From: Vulgatibacter sp035565615
GTDB taxonomy: Bacteria > Myxococcota > Myxococcia > Myxococcales > Vulgatibacteraceae
DNA length: 60,754 nucleotides
Direction: 5' to 3'
NCBI GenBank assembly: GCA_035565615.1
Contig: DATMSB010000028.1
Location: 1-60,754, forward strand
In this document: positions 48,548 to 55,922 of the stretch, in pieces
Position numbering within the stretch: position 1 is the first letter of the stretch
Layout: every line of letters starts with the position of its first letter
Position numbers and translations under genes: made by a program
The notes under the pieces: generated by a model
What the model saw: only the letters and a program-made list of their open reading frames with translations
Database searches by the model: none
What the model was told of the DNA's origin: nothing

Positions 48548-49957
48548 ATGAGCCGCACAAAGATCCTGTCGCGTCCGCTCGCTCTGCTCGGTGCCCTCGC
48601 ACTGGGTGTGACGGCGTGCGGAGGAGACGACGAGGAAACGCCCGTCGCGCCGCCGGAGATCGTGAGCTTCACCGCCTCGACGGACGCCGTGAGCCTGGGC
48701 GGCGAGGTCGAGCTCCGCTGGGAGACCCGCAACGCCAAGGCGGTGCGGATCGTCGACGGCCGGAACCTCCCCGTCGATCTCGACGAGGGCGCGTCGCCCG
48801 GGGCGGGCTCGGTCCTGGTGATGCCCCACGCCACGACGACCTACCGGCTCATCGCCGAGGGGACGGACGGCCGATCGGTCTCTTCCGACGACCTCCAGGT
48901 CCGGATCATCCCCTTCCCCGCCCCGACGATCACCTCCTTCACCGTGACGCCGGGGGAGGTGGGGTTCGCCGCCCCCGCGACCCTCGAGTGGTCGACCGTG
49001 AACGCCATCTCCATCTCCATCCGCGACAACTACGGCCGCCACATCGACCTCGGTGACGAGGAGGTCGGGGCGGGATCGGTCGTGGTGAACCCCAAGGCGG
49101 ACTCCGTCTACACCCTCACGGCGGTCGGCAGGGGCGGCGACAAGGCCACGGAGAGGGCCTCGGTGCGGATCGCCCAGAGCCCCTCCGTCTCCATCAAGGC
49201 GGCGAAGGGCACGATCGTCTACGGCGAGACCACCGAGCTCATCTGGTCGGCAGAGCTCGCCGACCACATCGTGGTTCAGCCGGAGGGCGGGGCGCCCATC
49301 GTCGACACCGAGGAGTCGAAGTCCGGCACCACGCTCGTGCAGCCCACCCAGTCGACCATCTACGTGATCACCGCCACCGGCAAGGGCGGCACCGAGAGCG
49401 CGTCCGTCCCGGTCTTCGTCGCGCCCCAGGTGCGTTCGTTCTCCATGAAGGATCCCGCTCCGGTGCGCCCGGGCGAAGAGGTGACCATCGAGTGGGAGGT
49501 CGTCGGCGCGACGGAGATCACCGTCACCAACGAGGGTGGCTTCTCCTACGAGGCGAAGCCCACCGAGCTCGTCCGGGGCTCCATCAAGGCGAAGGTCGCC
49601 ACCACCGGTATGTTCCTTCTCATCGCCCGGTCCGGCAACGCCGAGTCTCGCAAGCACCTCCCGCTCGAGCTCTCCCCCGAGCCCGCGATCCGCGCCTTCA
49701 ACGCGACCCCGAGCGCGGCCTTCGCCGGGCAGACGGTCACGCTCTCGTGGTTCATCGACGGCGCCTCGGAGATCCTGATCGAGGCCCGCCCCTACAGCCT
49801 GGGGCAGTTCGAGGAGGGTACGTACCTCGACACGGCCGGGCTCTCCGCCCGCCAGGACAGCATCGACGTGGTCGTGGAGGAGGGCACGACCTTCCGGCTG
49901 GAGGCGAAGGCCGGGGTCTACTCGTCGTTCCAGGACGTCCACGTCGACCTGCGCTGA
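48548..49957 (+). CDS. lipoprotein with five Ig-like repeats
   Basis: 469 aa. Lipobox GVTAC. Five ~90-residue Ig-like domains open with IVSFTASTDAVSLGGEVELRW, TITSFTVTPGEVGFA, SVSIKAAKGTIVYGETTELIW, QVRSFSMKDPAPVRPGEEV and AIRAFNATPSAAFAGQTV; each ends with a T.Y.L.A.G.GG or similar strand. It is the same repeat family as the 1300-aa protein at 17674, though shorter and without the nidogen-like insert or Pro tail. It stands alone with its own promoter. Extended periplasmic or surface spacer is the likely role. Confidence 0.82.
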   Translation: MSRTKILSRPLALLGALALGVTACGGDDEETPVAPPEIVSFTASTDAVSLGGEVELRWETRNAKAVRIVDGRNLPVDLDEGASPGAGSVLVMPHATTTYRLIAEGTDGRSVSSDDLQVRIIPFPAPTITSFTVTPGEVGFAAPATLEWSTVNAISISIRDNYGRHIDLGDEEVGAGSVVVNPKADSVYTLTAVGRGGDKATERASVRIAQSPSVSIKAAKGTIVYGETTELIWSAELADHIVVQPEGGAPIVDTEESKSGTTLVQPTQSTIYVITATGKGGTESASVPVFVAPQVRSFSMKDPAPVRPGEEVTIEWEVVGATEITVTNEGGFSYEAKPTELVRGSIKAKVATTGMFLLIARSGNAESRKHLPLELSPEPAIRAFNATPSAAFAGQTVTLSWFIDGASEILIEARPYSLGQFEEGTYLDTAGLSARQDSIDVVVEEGTTFRLEAKAGVYSSFQDVHVDLR

Positions 49958-49962
49958 CGGCG

Positions 49963-49979
49963 GCGCCCTTCCAGGGCGC
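49963..49979. terminator. bidirectional hairpin between convergent genes
   Basis: GCGCCCT, loop TCC, AGGGCGC: a perfect 7-bp stem 6 bases after the Ig lipoprotein stop and ~50 bases after the moaA stop. No T-run. Confidence 0.4.
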
Positions 49980-50030
49980 TGCTGCTTCGCGAGCGGCCCG
50001 GGAGCCCTCGGGTCCCTCCGACGCGATCGA

Positions 50031-51065
50031 TCAGCCGCCGACCCGGGACATCTCGACCTTGGGGGCCGGCGGCGGCGCGCCCTTGCCCCGCAGCTCCGAG
50101 TACCGATCGTCGCGCCTCGACCAGATCGCCTTGAGGAGGCGCAGCACGCCTTCTTCGCCGCCGGCGCGGAGCGCGGCCCGCAGGTCGTGCCCCGTGGACG
50201 CGAAGAGGCAGGTGTAGAGCATGCCGTCCGTGGAGACGCGGGCCCTCGTGCACGATCCGCAGAACGGCTCGGTGACGGAGGCGACGATCCCGATCTCGCC
50301 GCTGCCGTCGCAGTAGCGCCACCGCCTGGCCACCTCGCCCGGGTGCCGGGGCGCCGCCGGCTCCAGGGGGTGGACCCCTCGCTCCACCGCGGCGAGGATC
50401 TCGGCGGCCGGCACCACCTGGTCCCGCCGCCACCCGTTGGTCTCGCCCACGTCCATGTATTCGATGTAGCGCAGGGTGACGCCCGTCCCGCGAAACCGCG
50501 CCGCCATCGGCACGATCGCGCTCTCGTTGATCCCGCGGCGCACCACCATGTTCACCTTGAGGGGGGAGAGGCCGGCGCGGTCGGCCGCCTCGAGCCCCTC
50601 CAGGACCTTCGCCACTCTCGCGCCCACGCCGTTCATGCGGCCGAAGGTCTCGTCGTCGAGGGCGTCCAGGCTCACGGTGACGCGGCCGAGGCCCGCGGCG
50701 GCGAGGGCCGGGGCGAGGCGGGCCAGGTGCACGCCGTTCGTGGTGAGCGCGAGATCGGCGACCCCTTCGATCCGAGCCAGCCTCTCGACGAGCCCCTCGA
50801 TCCCGCGTCGGAGAAGCGGCTCTCCTCCGGTGAGGCGGATCTTCTCCACTCCCAGCCGCACCGCCGCCCGGGCGATGGTCTCGGTCTCGTCGTCCTCCAG
50901 CACCCGGTCCCCGGAGAGGAAACGATGGCCCGGTCCGAAGCGGTCCGCCGGCATGCAGTAGGTGCAGCGAAAGTTGCACCGATCGGTGACGGAGATCCGC
51001 AGGTCCCGCAGCGCGCGACCGCGGGTGTCCATCGCCGCCCTGTGGTCCAGCCGGACCGGTCTCAA
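50031..51065 (-). CDS. moaA: GTP 3',8-cyclase MoaA
   Basis: 344 aa from the TTG at 51065, which has GGAGG six bases upstream; ATG 51032 is the alternative. A radical-SAM protein: first cluster CNFRCTYC (Cys30, 34, 37), GGEPLLRRGIEGLVERLA, the C-terminal cluster CGSCTRARVSTDGMLYTC, and the C-terminal Gly-Gly needed for activity (MSRVGG). It performs the first step of molybdenum-cofactor synthesis. No other moa/mog gene is nearby. It is divergent from rarD. Confidence 0.95.
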   Translation of the reverse strand: MRPVRLDHRAAMDTRGRALRDLRISVTDRCNFRCTYCMPADRFGPGHRFLSGDRVLEDDETETIARAAVRLGVEKIRLTGGEPLLRRGIEGLVERLARIEGVADLALTTNGVHLARLAPALAAAGLGRVTVSLDALDDETFGRMNGVGARVAKVLEGLEAADRAGLSPLKVNMVVRRGINESAIVPMAARFRGTGVTLRYIEYMDVGETNGWRRDQVVPAAEILAAVERGVHPLEPAAPRHPGEVARRWRYCDGSGEIGIVASVTEPFCGSCTRARVSTDGMLYTCLFASTGHDLRAALRAGGEEGVLRLLKAIWSRRDDRYSELRGKGAPPPAPKVEMSRVGG

Positions 51066-51309
51066 GCCTCGCCTCCCTCTCGAAGCGGCCGAGCCGCCAG
51101 CAAACACGAAAGCGCCCGTCCGCGCGAGCGGCGATCCGGCGGCGCATCTTTCGGACGCGGTCCATCGCCCGCGTGTGGCCCGCCGCGCCACCCGCCGCGA
51201 TCCGATTGACGCCGTCGATCCCACGCCCGCCAGGGGGCCGCCCGGGGCGCCGACGGGACGGATCGTTGGCGCTGGAATTTGCCCGGCCCGCCGTGAGATA
51301 CAGCGCCCC

Positions 51310-52221
51310 ATGCCGTCCGACAGACGTTGGAATCCAGGCATCGCGCCGGCGATCGGCGCCTATTTGGCGTGGGGGGCCTTCCCCCTCTACTGGAGGCTCC
51401 TCGCGGGCGTCTCCTCCCTGGAGATCGTCGCCCACCGGGTGGTCTGGTCCTTCGTCTTCGTCGCGCTTCTGGTCACCTCGAGCCGGCGGTGGCCCGCCCT
51501 GCTCGCCGCCGTGCGCGATCGGCGGGTGATCCTGGCGATGGCGGCGAGCACCGCCCTCATCTCCACGAACTGGCTCCTCTTCATCTGGGCGGTGAACGGT
51601 GGCCACGTCACCGAGACCAGCCTCGGCTACTACATCAACCCGCTGGTCAACGTGGTGCTCGCCCGGATCCTCCTGGGCGAGCGGCTGCGCCCGGTGCAGC
51701 TCCTGGCGGTGAGCCTCGCCGGCGTGGGCGTGGTCAACCTCGCCGCGCAGGTGGGCGGCTTCCCATGGGTGGCGCTCACCCTCGCCACCTCGTTCGGCTT
51801 CTATGGCGTGGTGCGCAAGCTCGCGCCGGTGGAGTCGCTCGAGGCCCTCACCGTCGAGACCGCCCTCGCCACGCCGATCGCGCTGGCGTACGTGGGCTGG
51901 CTCCACGTCGGCGGCGGCGCGAGCTTCGGCGCGGGCGCCGCCGACACCGTCTTCCTCGTGGGCGCCGGCGTCGCCACGGCGCTGCCCCTCCTGTGGTTCG
52001 CGAGCGCCGCCCGGAAGCTGCGCTACACCACCATGGGGATCCTCCAGTACATCGCGCCCACCGGACAGCTCGCCTGCGCGATCCTCGTCTTCGGCGAACC
52101 GTTCACCACCGCACACGCGATCACCTTCTCGTTCATCTGGGTGGCGCTGATCCTGTATGCAGTGGACGGGATCCGGGCCGCGGCGGCCAGCGAGCAGCCG
52201 GGCGTCTCCGCGGGGCGATGA
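51310..52221 (+). CDS. rarD: RarD-like EamA-family permease
   Basis: 303 aa, ten predicted transmembrane helices. Signature of the RarD subfamily: GIAPAIGAYLAWGAFPLYWRLL, LEIVAHRVVWSF, NWLLFIWAVNGGHVTETSLGYYINPLVNV and GILQYIAPTGQLACAILVFGEPF. RarD homologues are thought to export or import small metabolites; E. coli RarD was linked to chloramphenicol sensitivity, but the substrate here is unknown. ATG 51310 fits the N-terminus of homologues. It heads a plus-strand series with slyD and folate genes. Confidence 0.9.
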   Translation: MPSDRRWNPGIAPAIGAYLAWGAFPLYWRLLAGVSSLEIVAHRVVWSFVFVALLVTSSRRWPALLAAVRDRRVILAMAASTALISTNWLLFIWAVNGGHVTETSLGYYINPLVNVVLARILLGERLRPVQLLAVSLAGVGVVNLAAQVGGFPWVALTLATSFGFYGVVRKLAPVESLEALTVETALATPIALAYVGWLHVGGGASFGAGAADTVFLVGAGVATALPLLWFASAARKLRYTTMGILQYIAPTGQLACAILVFGEPFTTAHAITFSFIWVALILYAVDGIRAAAASEQPGVSAGR

Positions 52222-52286
52222 CGCGGCTTGCGCGGGGGAGGAGGCCGCTCTATGGTGCGCGCCCCCCAACCGGAAGGTGGCGAGCG

Positions 52287-52790
52287 ATGAAGGCGACGAA
52301 CGGCGTGGTGGTCTCCCTGCAGTACACCCTCACCGACGGCGAGGGTGAGGTGCTCGAGAGCAGCGTGGGAGGCGAGCCGCTCGCGTACCTGCACGGCGAG
52401 GGCGAGATCGTCCCGGGCCTCGAGCGGGTCCTCGAGGGCCAGGAGGTCGGCTTCAAGACCCGGATCACCGTCCCCGCGGCGGAGGCCTACGGCGAGCGGG
52501 ACGAGGACGCCGTGGTCGAGGCCCCCAAGGAAGAGCTCCCCGAGGGGCTCGAGGTGGGCGAGGAGGTCCTCGGGGAGGATCCCGACGGCGAGCCAATCTC
52601 CTTCACCGTGGTGAAGCTCACCGAGAACGGCGCGATCCTCGACATGAACCACCCCTTCGCCGGCAAGGACCTCACCTTCGACGTGGAGATCATGGGCCTG
52701 CGCCCCGCCACGGAGGAGGAGCTCGAGCACGGCCACGCCCACGACGGCGGCTGCGAGGACGAACTCGACGACGAGCTCCTGGAGAACTGA
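52287..52790 (+). CDS. slyD: FKBP-type isomerase SlyD
   Basis: 167 aa. FKBP fold with SlyD's inserted flap: YTLTDGEGEVLESS, PLAYLHGEGEIVPGLERVLEGQEVG, ITVPAAEAYGERDED and ILDMNHPFAGKDLTFDVEIMGL. The acidic C-terminal tail (EEELEHGHAHDGGCEDELDD) has His and Cys that could bind Ni, although fewer than in E. coli SlyD. Cytosolic prolyl isomerase and chaperone. GGAAGGTGG ~8 bases before the ATG. Six bases separate it from the next gene. Confidence 0.93.
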   Translation: MKATNGVVVSLQYTLTDGEGEVLESSVGGEPLAYLHGEGEIVPGLERVLEGQEVGFKTRITVPAAEAYGERDEDAVVEAPKEELPEGLEVGEEVLGEDPDGEPISFTVVKLTENGAILDMNHPFAGKDLTFDVEIMGLRPATEEELEHGHAHDGGCEDELDDELLEN

Positions 52791-52796
52791 AGGCAG

Positions 52797-53522
52797 ATGG
52801 CGACGGCGTTCGTCACCGGCGCCGGCGTGCGGGTGGGAAGGGCGATCGCCCTCGCCCTCGCCCGAGCCGGCCACGACGTCATTCTCCACGCCAACCGGAG
52901 CCGGCGCCCGGTCGAAGAGGTCGCGGACGAGATCCGATCCCACGGCCGCGAGGCCTTCGTGGTCACCGCAGACCTCTCGGATCCCGACGAGGTGGATCGG
53001 CTCGCCGAGGGGGTCGCGGCCATGCACCCCTGCCTCGATCTGGTGGTGCACAATGCCGCGATCTTCGAGGCCTCGCCCTACGAGGCCATCGACCGCCGCT
53101 CGTACCGTGAGATGCTGGCGATCAACCTGGACGCGCCGTTCTTCCTCACCCAGGGGCTCCTCCCCTCGCTGCGCGCCTCCGCGTCGCCCTCCGTGATCCA
53201 CGTCACCGACATCGGCGCGGAGCGGCCGGTCCCCGGCTACGCCCACTACTCCGTGAGCAAGGCGGGGCTGCTGATGCTCACCAAGGCGCTCGCGGTGGAG
53301 CTGGCGCCCGAGATCCGGGTGAACGCGGTGGCGCCCGGGACGGTGGCCTTCCCCGAGGACGTCGGGGCGGAGCAGCGGGAGGCGATCCTGCGACGCATCC
53401 CGATGGGGCGCGAGGGGACCGTGGAGGACGTGGCCAGGGCCGTCGTCTTCCTCGCCTGCGACGCGCCCTACGTCACCGGGCAGGTGATCCGGGTGGACGG
53501 CGGCAGGACCACGCCGCTCTGA
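52797..53522 (+). CDS. pteridine-reductase-like SDR
   Basis: 241 aa Rossmann-fold short-chain dehydrogenase. The nucleotide-binding turn is TGAGVRVGRAIA, with Arg in place of the middle Gly, as in pteridine reductases (TGxxxRxG). Other motifs: HNAAIFE, the active-site Tyr/Lys in YSVSKAGLLM, and VNAVAPGTV. It lies directly before folB, supporting action on dihydropterin or dihydrofolate as a FolM-type enzyme (inference). A general 3-oxoacyl reductase is the alternative. The gene is packed between slyD and folB. Confidence 0.85.
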   Translation: MATAFVTGAGVRVGRAIALALARAGHDVILHANRSRRPVEEVADEIRSHGREAFVVTADLSDPDEVDRLAEGVAAMHPCLDLVVHNAAIFEASPYEAIDRRSYREMLAINLDAPFFLTQGLLPSLRASASPSVIHVTDIGAERPVPGYAHYSVSKAGLLMLTKALAVELAPEIRVNAVAPGTVAFPEDVGAEQREAILRRIPMGREGTVEDVARAVVFLACDAPYVTGQVIRVDGGRTTPL

Positions 53523-53548
53523 ACGCCGTGGTGTACCATCGCGGCCCG

Positions 53549-54337
53549 ATGCCAACCCCCCTGGACGTCATCGAGATCCGCGGCCTGCGGGCCGACTGCA
53601 TCGTCGGCGTGTACCCGACCGAGCGCACCTCCGCGCAGCCGCTGGTCGTGGACCTCTCGCTCGCCTTCGACACCCGCCGGGCGGGGCGGGAGGGGAGCCT
53701 CGAGGCCAGCATCGACTACGCCCGCCTCGCCGGGGAGGTGCGCTTCCTGCTCGCGGCGTGCCGCTTCCACCTCCTGGAGAGCGCCGCGGAGGCCCTGTCA
53801 CGATACGTGCTGGCGCCTCCCACGAAGGACGCCCCGCGGGCCCAGGTGACCGAGGCGACGGTGCAGCTCACCAAGCCGAACGCGCTCCCCGGAGAGGCGG
53901 TGCCATCCATCCGGATCCACCGCACCGCCGCGGAGACTGCGATCGAGGTGGAGGAGAGCCCCTTCGGCGAGGTCGACGTGATCCACGAGACCGAGGCCTG
54001 CGGCGTCTACCGCCTGCGGGTGGCGCCGGGCCGCACCATCGCCACCCACCTGCACCGCACCATGGACGAGTGGGAGCTGGTCCTGGGCCCGGGCCTGCTC
54101 CTGCAGGGCCGCCCGGTGGCGCCGGGCAGCGCGTTCCAATGGCCCAAGGAGTTCCCCCACCGCTACGACAACCCCACCTCCATCGAGCAGACGGTGCTCT
54201 GCGTGGATCGCCCCCGGTTCATCCCCGAGGACGAGGTGGAGGTCCCCGTGCCCATCGCCGACCTCCGCTGGCTCGAGCCGACGGCGTACTACTCCACCGA
54301 GGCGGTGGCCCTCGCCGCCGGGAGGAGGGAGGGCTGA
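53549..54337 (+). CDS. folB: dihydroneopterin aldolase-cupin fusion
   Basis: 262 aa, twice normal FolB length. Residues 1-118 are a FolB domain (DVIEIRGLRADCIVGVYPTE, IDYARLAGEVRFLL, LLESAAEALSRYVL, VQLTKPNALPGE). Residues ~125-260 form a cupin with a His/Glu metal site (TIATHLHRTMDEWELVLGPGLLLQG) and PKEFPHRYDNPTS. FolB retro-aldol cleaves dihydroneopterin to the hydroxymethyl pterin of folate synthesis. The role of the cupin half is unknown; it could bind a pterin or the released aldehyde. ATG 53549 is preferred to GTG 53528. The stop overlaps the next SDR start by one base (TGATG). Confidence 0.87.
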   Translation: MPTPLDVIEIRGLRADCIVGVYPTERTSAQPLVVDLSLAFDTRRAGREGSLEASIDYARLAGEVRFLLAACRFHLLESAAEALSRYVLAPPTKDAPRAQVTEATVQLTKPNALPGEAVPSIRIHRTAAETAIEVEESPFGEVDVIHETEACGVYRLRVAPGRTIATHLHRTMDEWELVLGPGLLLQGRPVAPGSAFQWPKEFPHRYDNPTSIEQTVLCVDRPRFIPEDEVEVPVPIADLRWLEPTAYYSTEAVALAAGRREG

Positions 54338-55122
54338 TGGCGGCTCCGGATCGAGGGACGAAGCGGGTCGTCGTCACCGGTGGCGGCAGCGGGATCGGCA
54401 GGGCCGTGGCGCTGCGGCTCGCCCGAGCGGGAGGCAGCGTGGTGGTGGTGGGCCGCCGGCCGGATCGCCTCGCCGCGGTGGCGGGGCTCGCGCCGGGCCG
54501 CATCCAGGCGCTTCCCCGGGATCTCGGGACGGAGCCCGGACGCGAAGGCCTCCTCGCCCGCTGCAAGGAGCTCATGGGCGGCCTCGACGGCCTCGTCCAC
54601 GCCGCCGGGATCGCCGCGCACCGGCCGCCGGGCGGCATCGACGAGGCGAGCCTCCGGTCGACGCTCGAGGTGAACCTGGTCGCGCCCCTGCGCCTGGGCG
54701 AGCAGGCCCTCGAGCAGCTCGAGCCCGGCGGCGGCGTCGTCTTCGTCTCCTCCACCCTCGCCCTGCGGCCCATCGAGATCAGCGCCGCCTACTCGGCGGC
54801 GAAGGCGGGGATGGACGCCGCCATGAAATCGCTCGCCCTCGCCGGCGCCGCGAAGAGGATTCGCTTCAACTCGGTGGCGCCGGGCCTGGTGGACACCGAG
54901 ATGATCCGCGAGCTGCGCCTCTCCCCCGGGGAGGCCGAGCCGAATCCCGAGGCGAAGGAGGAGCGGGTGCGGCGCCAGGTCGCCGACCTGGCGGCCCTGG
55001 CCCCCCTTGGGAGGCTGGGGGCGCCGGACGAGATCGCGGCCGCCGTCGTGCACCTGCTCGCGGCCCCGTGGACCACGGGCTCCGTCCACGTGGTGGACGG
55101 CGGGCTCCTGCTGCGCGGCTGA
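54337..55122 (+). CDS. SDR-family oxidoreductase
   Basis: 261 aa classical SDR: nucleotide-binding TGGGSGIGRAVAL, NAAG-like HAAGIAAHR, catalytic Ser/Tyr/Lys (VVFVSSTLAL; YSAAKAGMDAAMK), and VAPGLVDTEM. The RR after VVVVG suggests NADPH preference. Start overlaps the folB-cupin stop, and GGAGGAGGGAGGG lies just ahead, so it is part of the operon. It may act on a folate-pathway or cupin-linked substrate, but nothing proves it. Convergent with the PKD lipoprotein gene. Confidence 0.85.
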   Translation: MAAPDRGTKRVVVTGGGSGIGRAVALRLARAGGSVVVVGRRPDRLAAVAGLAPGRIQALPRDLGTEPGREGLLARCKELMGGLDGLVHAAGIAAHRPPGGIDEASLRSTLEVNLVAPLRLGEQALEQLEPGGGVVFVSSTLALRPIEISAAYSAAKAGMDAAMKSLALAGAAKRIRFNSVAPGLVDTEMIRELRLSPGEAEPNPEAKEERVRRQVADLAALAPLGRLGAPDEIAAAVVHLLAAPWTTGSVHVVDGGLLLRG

Positions 55123-55142
55123 CGTCCCGGACCCGCGGGAGG

Positions 55143-55169
55143 GATCGGCGCCCAGAGGCGCGGCCGATC
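55143..55169. terminator. hairpin between convergent genes
   Basis: GATCGGC and GCCGATC make a 7-bp stem with a partly paired interior (GCC/GGC), ending in the stop codon of the PKD gene. Likely bidirectional. Confidence 0.45.
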
Positions 55170-55791
55170 ACTGCGCCAGGATGGTGAGGTCCCGCGAGGT
55201 GGCCGAGCGCTCGCCGTTGCTCACGGTGAGAGCGAACACGTACTCGCCCGGGGACTTCGGGACGAAGGTGGCGATGGCGGCGTCCGCGTCGACGATGTCG
55301 ACCACCTCCGGCGCGATCCGGATCTCCCACGAGTAGCTGAGGGCGGCGCCCCCGGGATCGTGGCTGGCGCTCCCGTCCAGCGACACCGTCTCGCCCACCT
55401 TCACCAGGCGGTCCTTGCCGGGCTCGGCGACGGGGACCGATCGCATCCGGACCGAGAGGGCGTCGCTCGCTTCGCGGCCCCTCTCGTCGCGGATCTCCAG
55501 CGTCACCCTCCACGTCCCCACCTGGTCGGCGCGCAGGGTCGCCATGCGCTCTCCGTTCCGGACCGGCCGCTGGACCAGGCCCTCGGGGCTCTCGAACCTC
55601 CAGTCGTACTCGAGGGCGAAGGGGCCGGAGCTGGCGCTCGCGTCGAAGGTGAGCAGGTCGCCGAGTTCGGCGACGGTCGGCCCCGCGAGCCGCGCGACGG
55701 GGAGCGGCGGAGCGGCGGGCGCGCCCTCCTCGTCCCCGCCACAGGCGGCGACGAGGGCGAGCAGCGCCGCGATCATGGTGAGCCGCTTCAT
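55168..55791 (-). CDS. PKD-domain lipoprotein
   Basis: 207 aa. Lipobox LVAAC. Two PKD-like domains: about 30-115 (LGDLLTFDASASSGPFALEYDWRF) and 118-205 (VKVGETVSLDGSASHDPGG, SYSWEI, PGEYVFALTVSNG). PKD domains mediate protein or polysaccharide contacts at the surface. GGAGAG precedes ATG 55791. A TAGAAT -10 lies at 55830-55835 (minus), in the same GATAGAATCG context found upstream of the secreted protein at 4559. It is downstream of mfd on the same strand, with 131 bp between. Confidence 0.85.
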   Translation of the reverse strand: MKRLTMIAALLALVAACGGDEEGAPAAPPLPVARLAGPTVAELGDLLTFDASASSGPFALEYDWRFESPEGLVQRPVRNGERMATLRADQVGTWRVTLEIRDERGREASDALSVRMRSVPVAEPGKDRLVKVGETVSLDGSASHDPGGAALSYSWEIRIAPEVVDIVDADAAIATFVPKSPGEYVFALTVSNGERSATSRDLTILAQ

Positions 55792-55922
55792 TCCAAACTC
55801 TCCCGCGGGGGCCAGGCAGTCGAGGCGCGATTCTATCCCAGGAGCCGCGTGGGATCGCCCCGGCCGGCACCCCTCCGCGCGAAGGCGGCCCGTCTCGCCC
55901 GAAGCTTCCGATAGCAGGCCGA

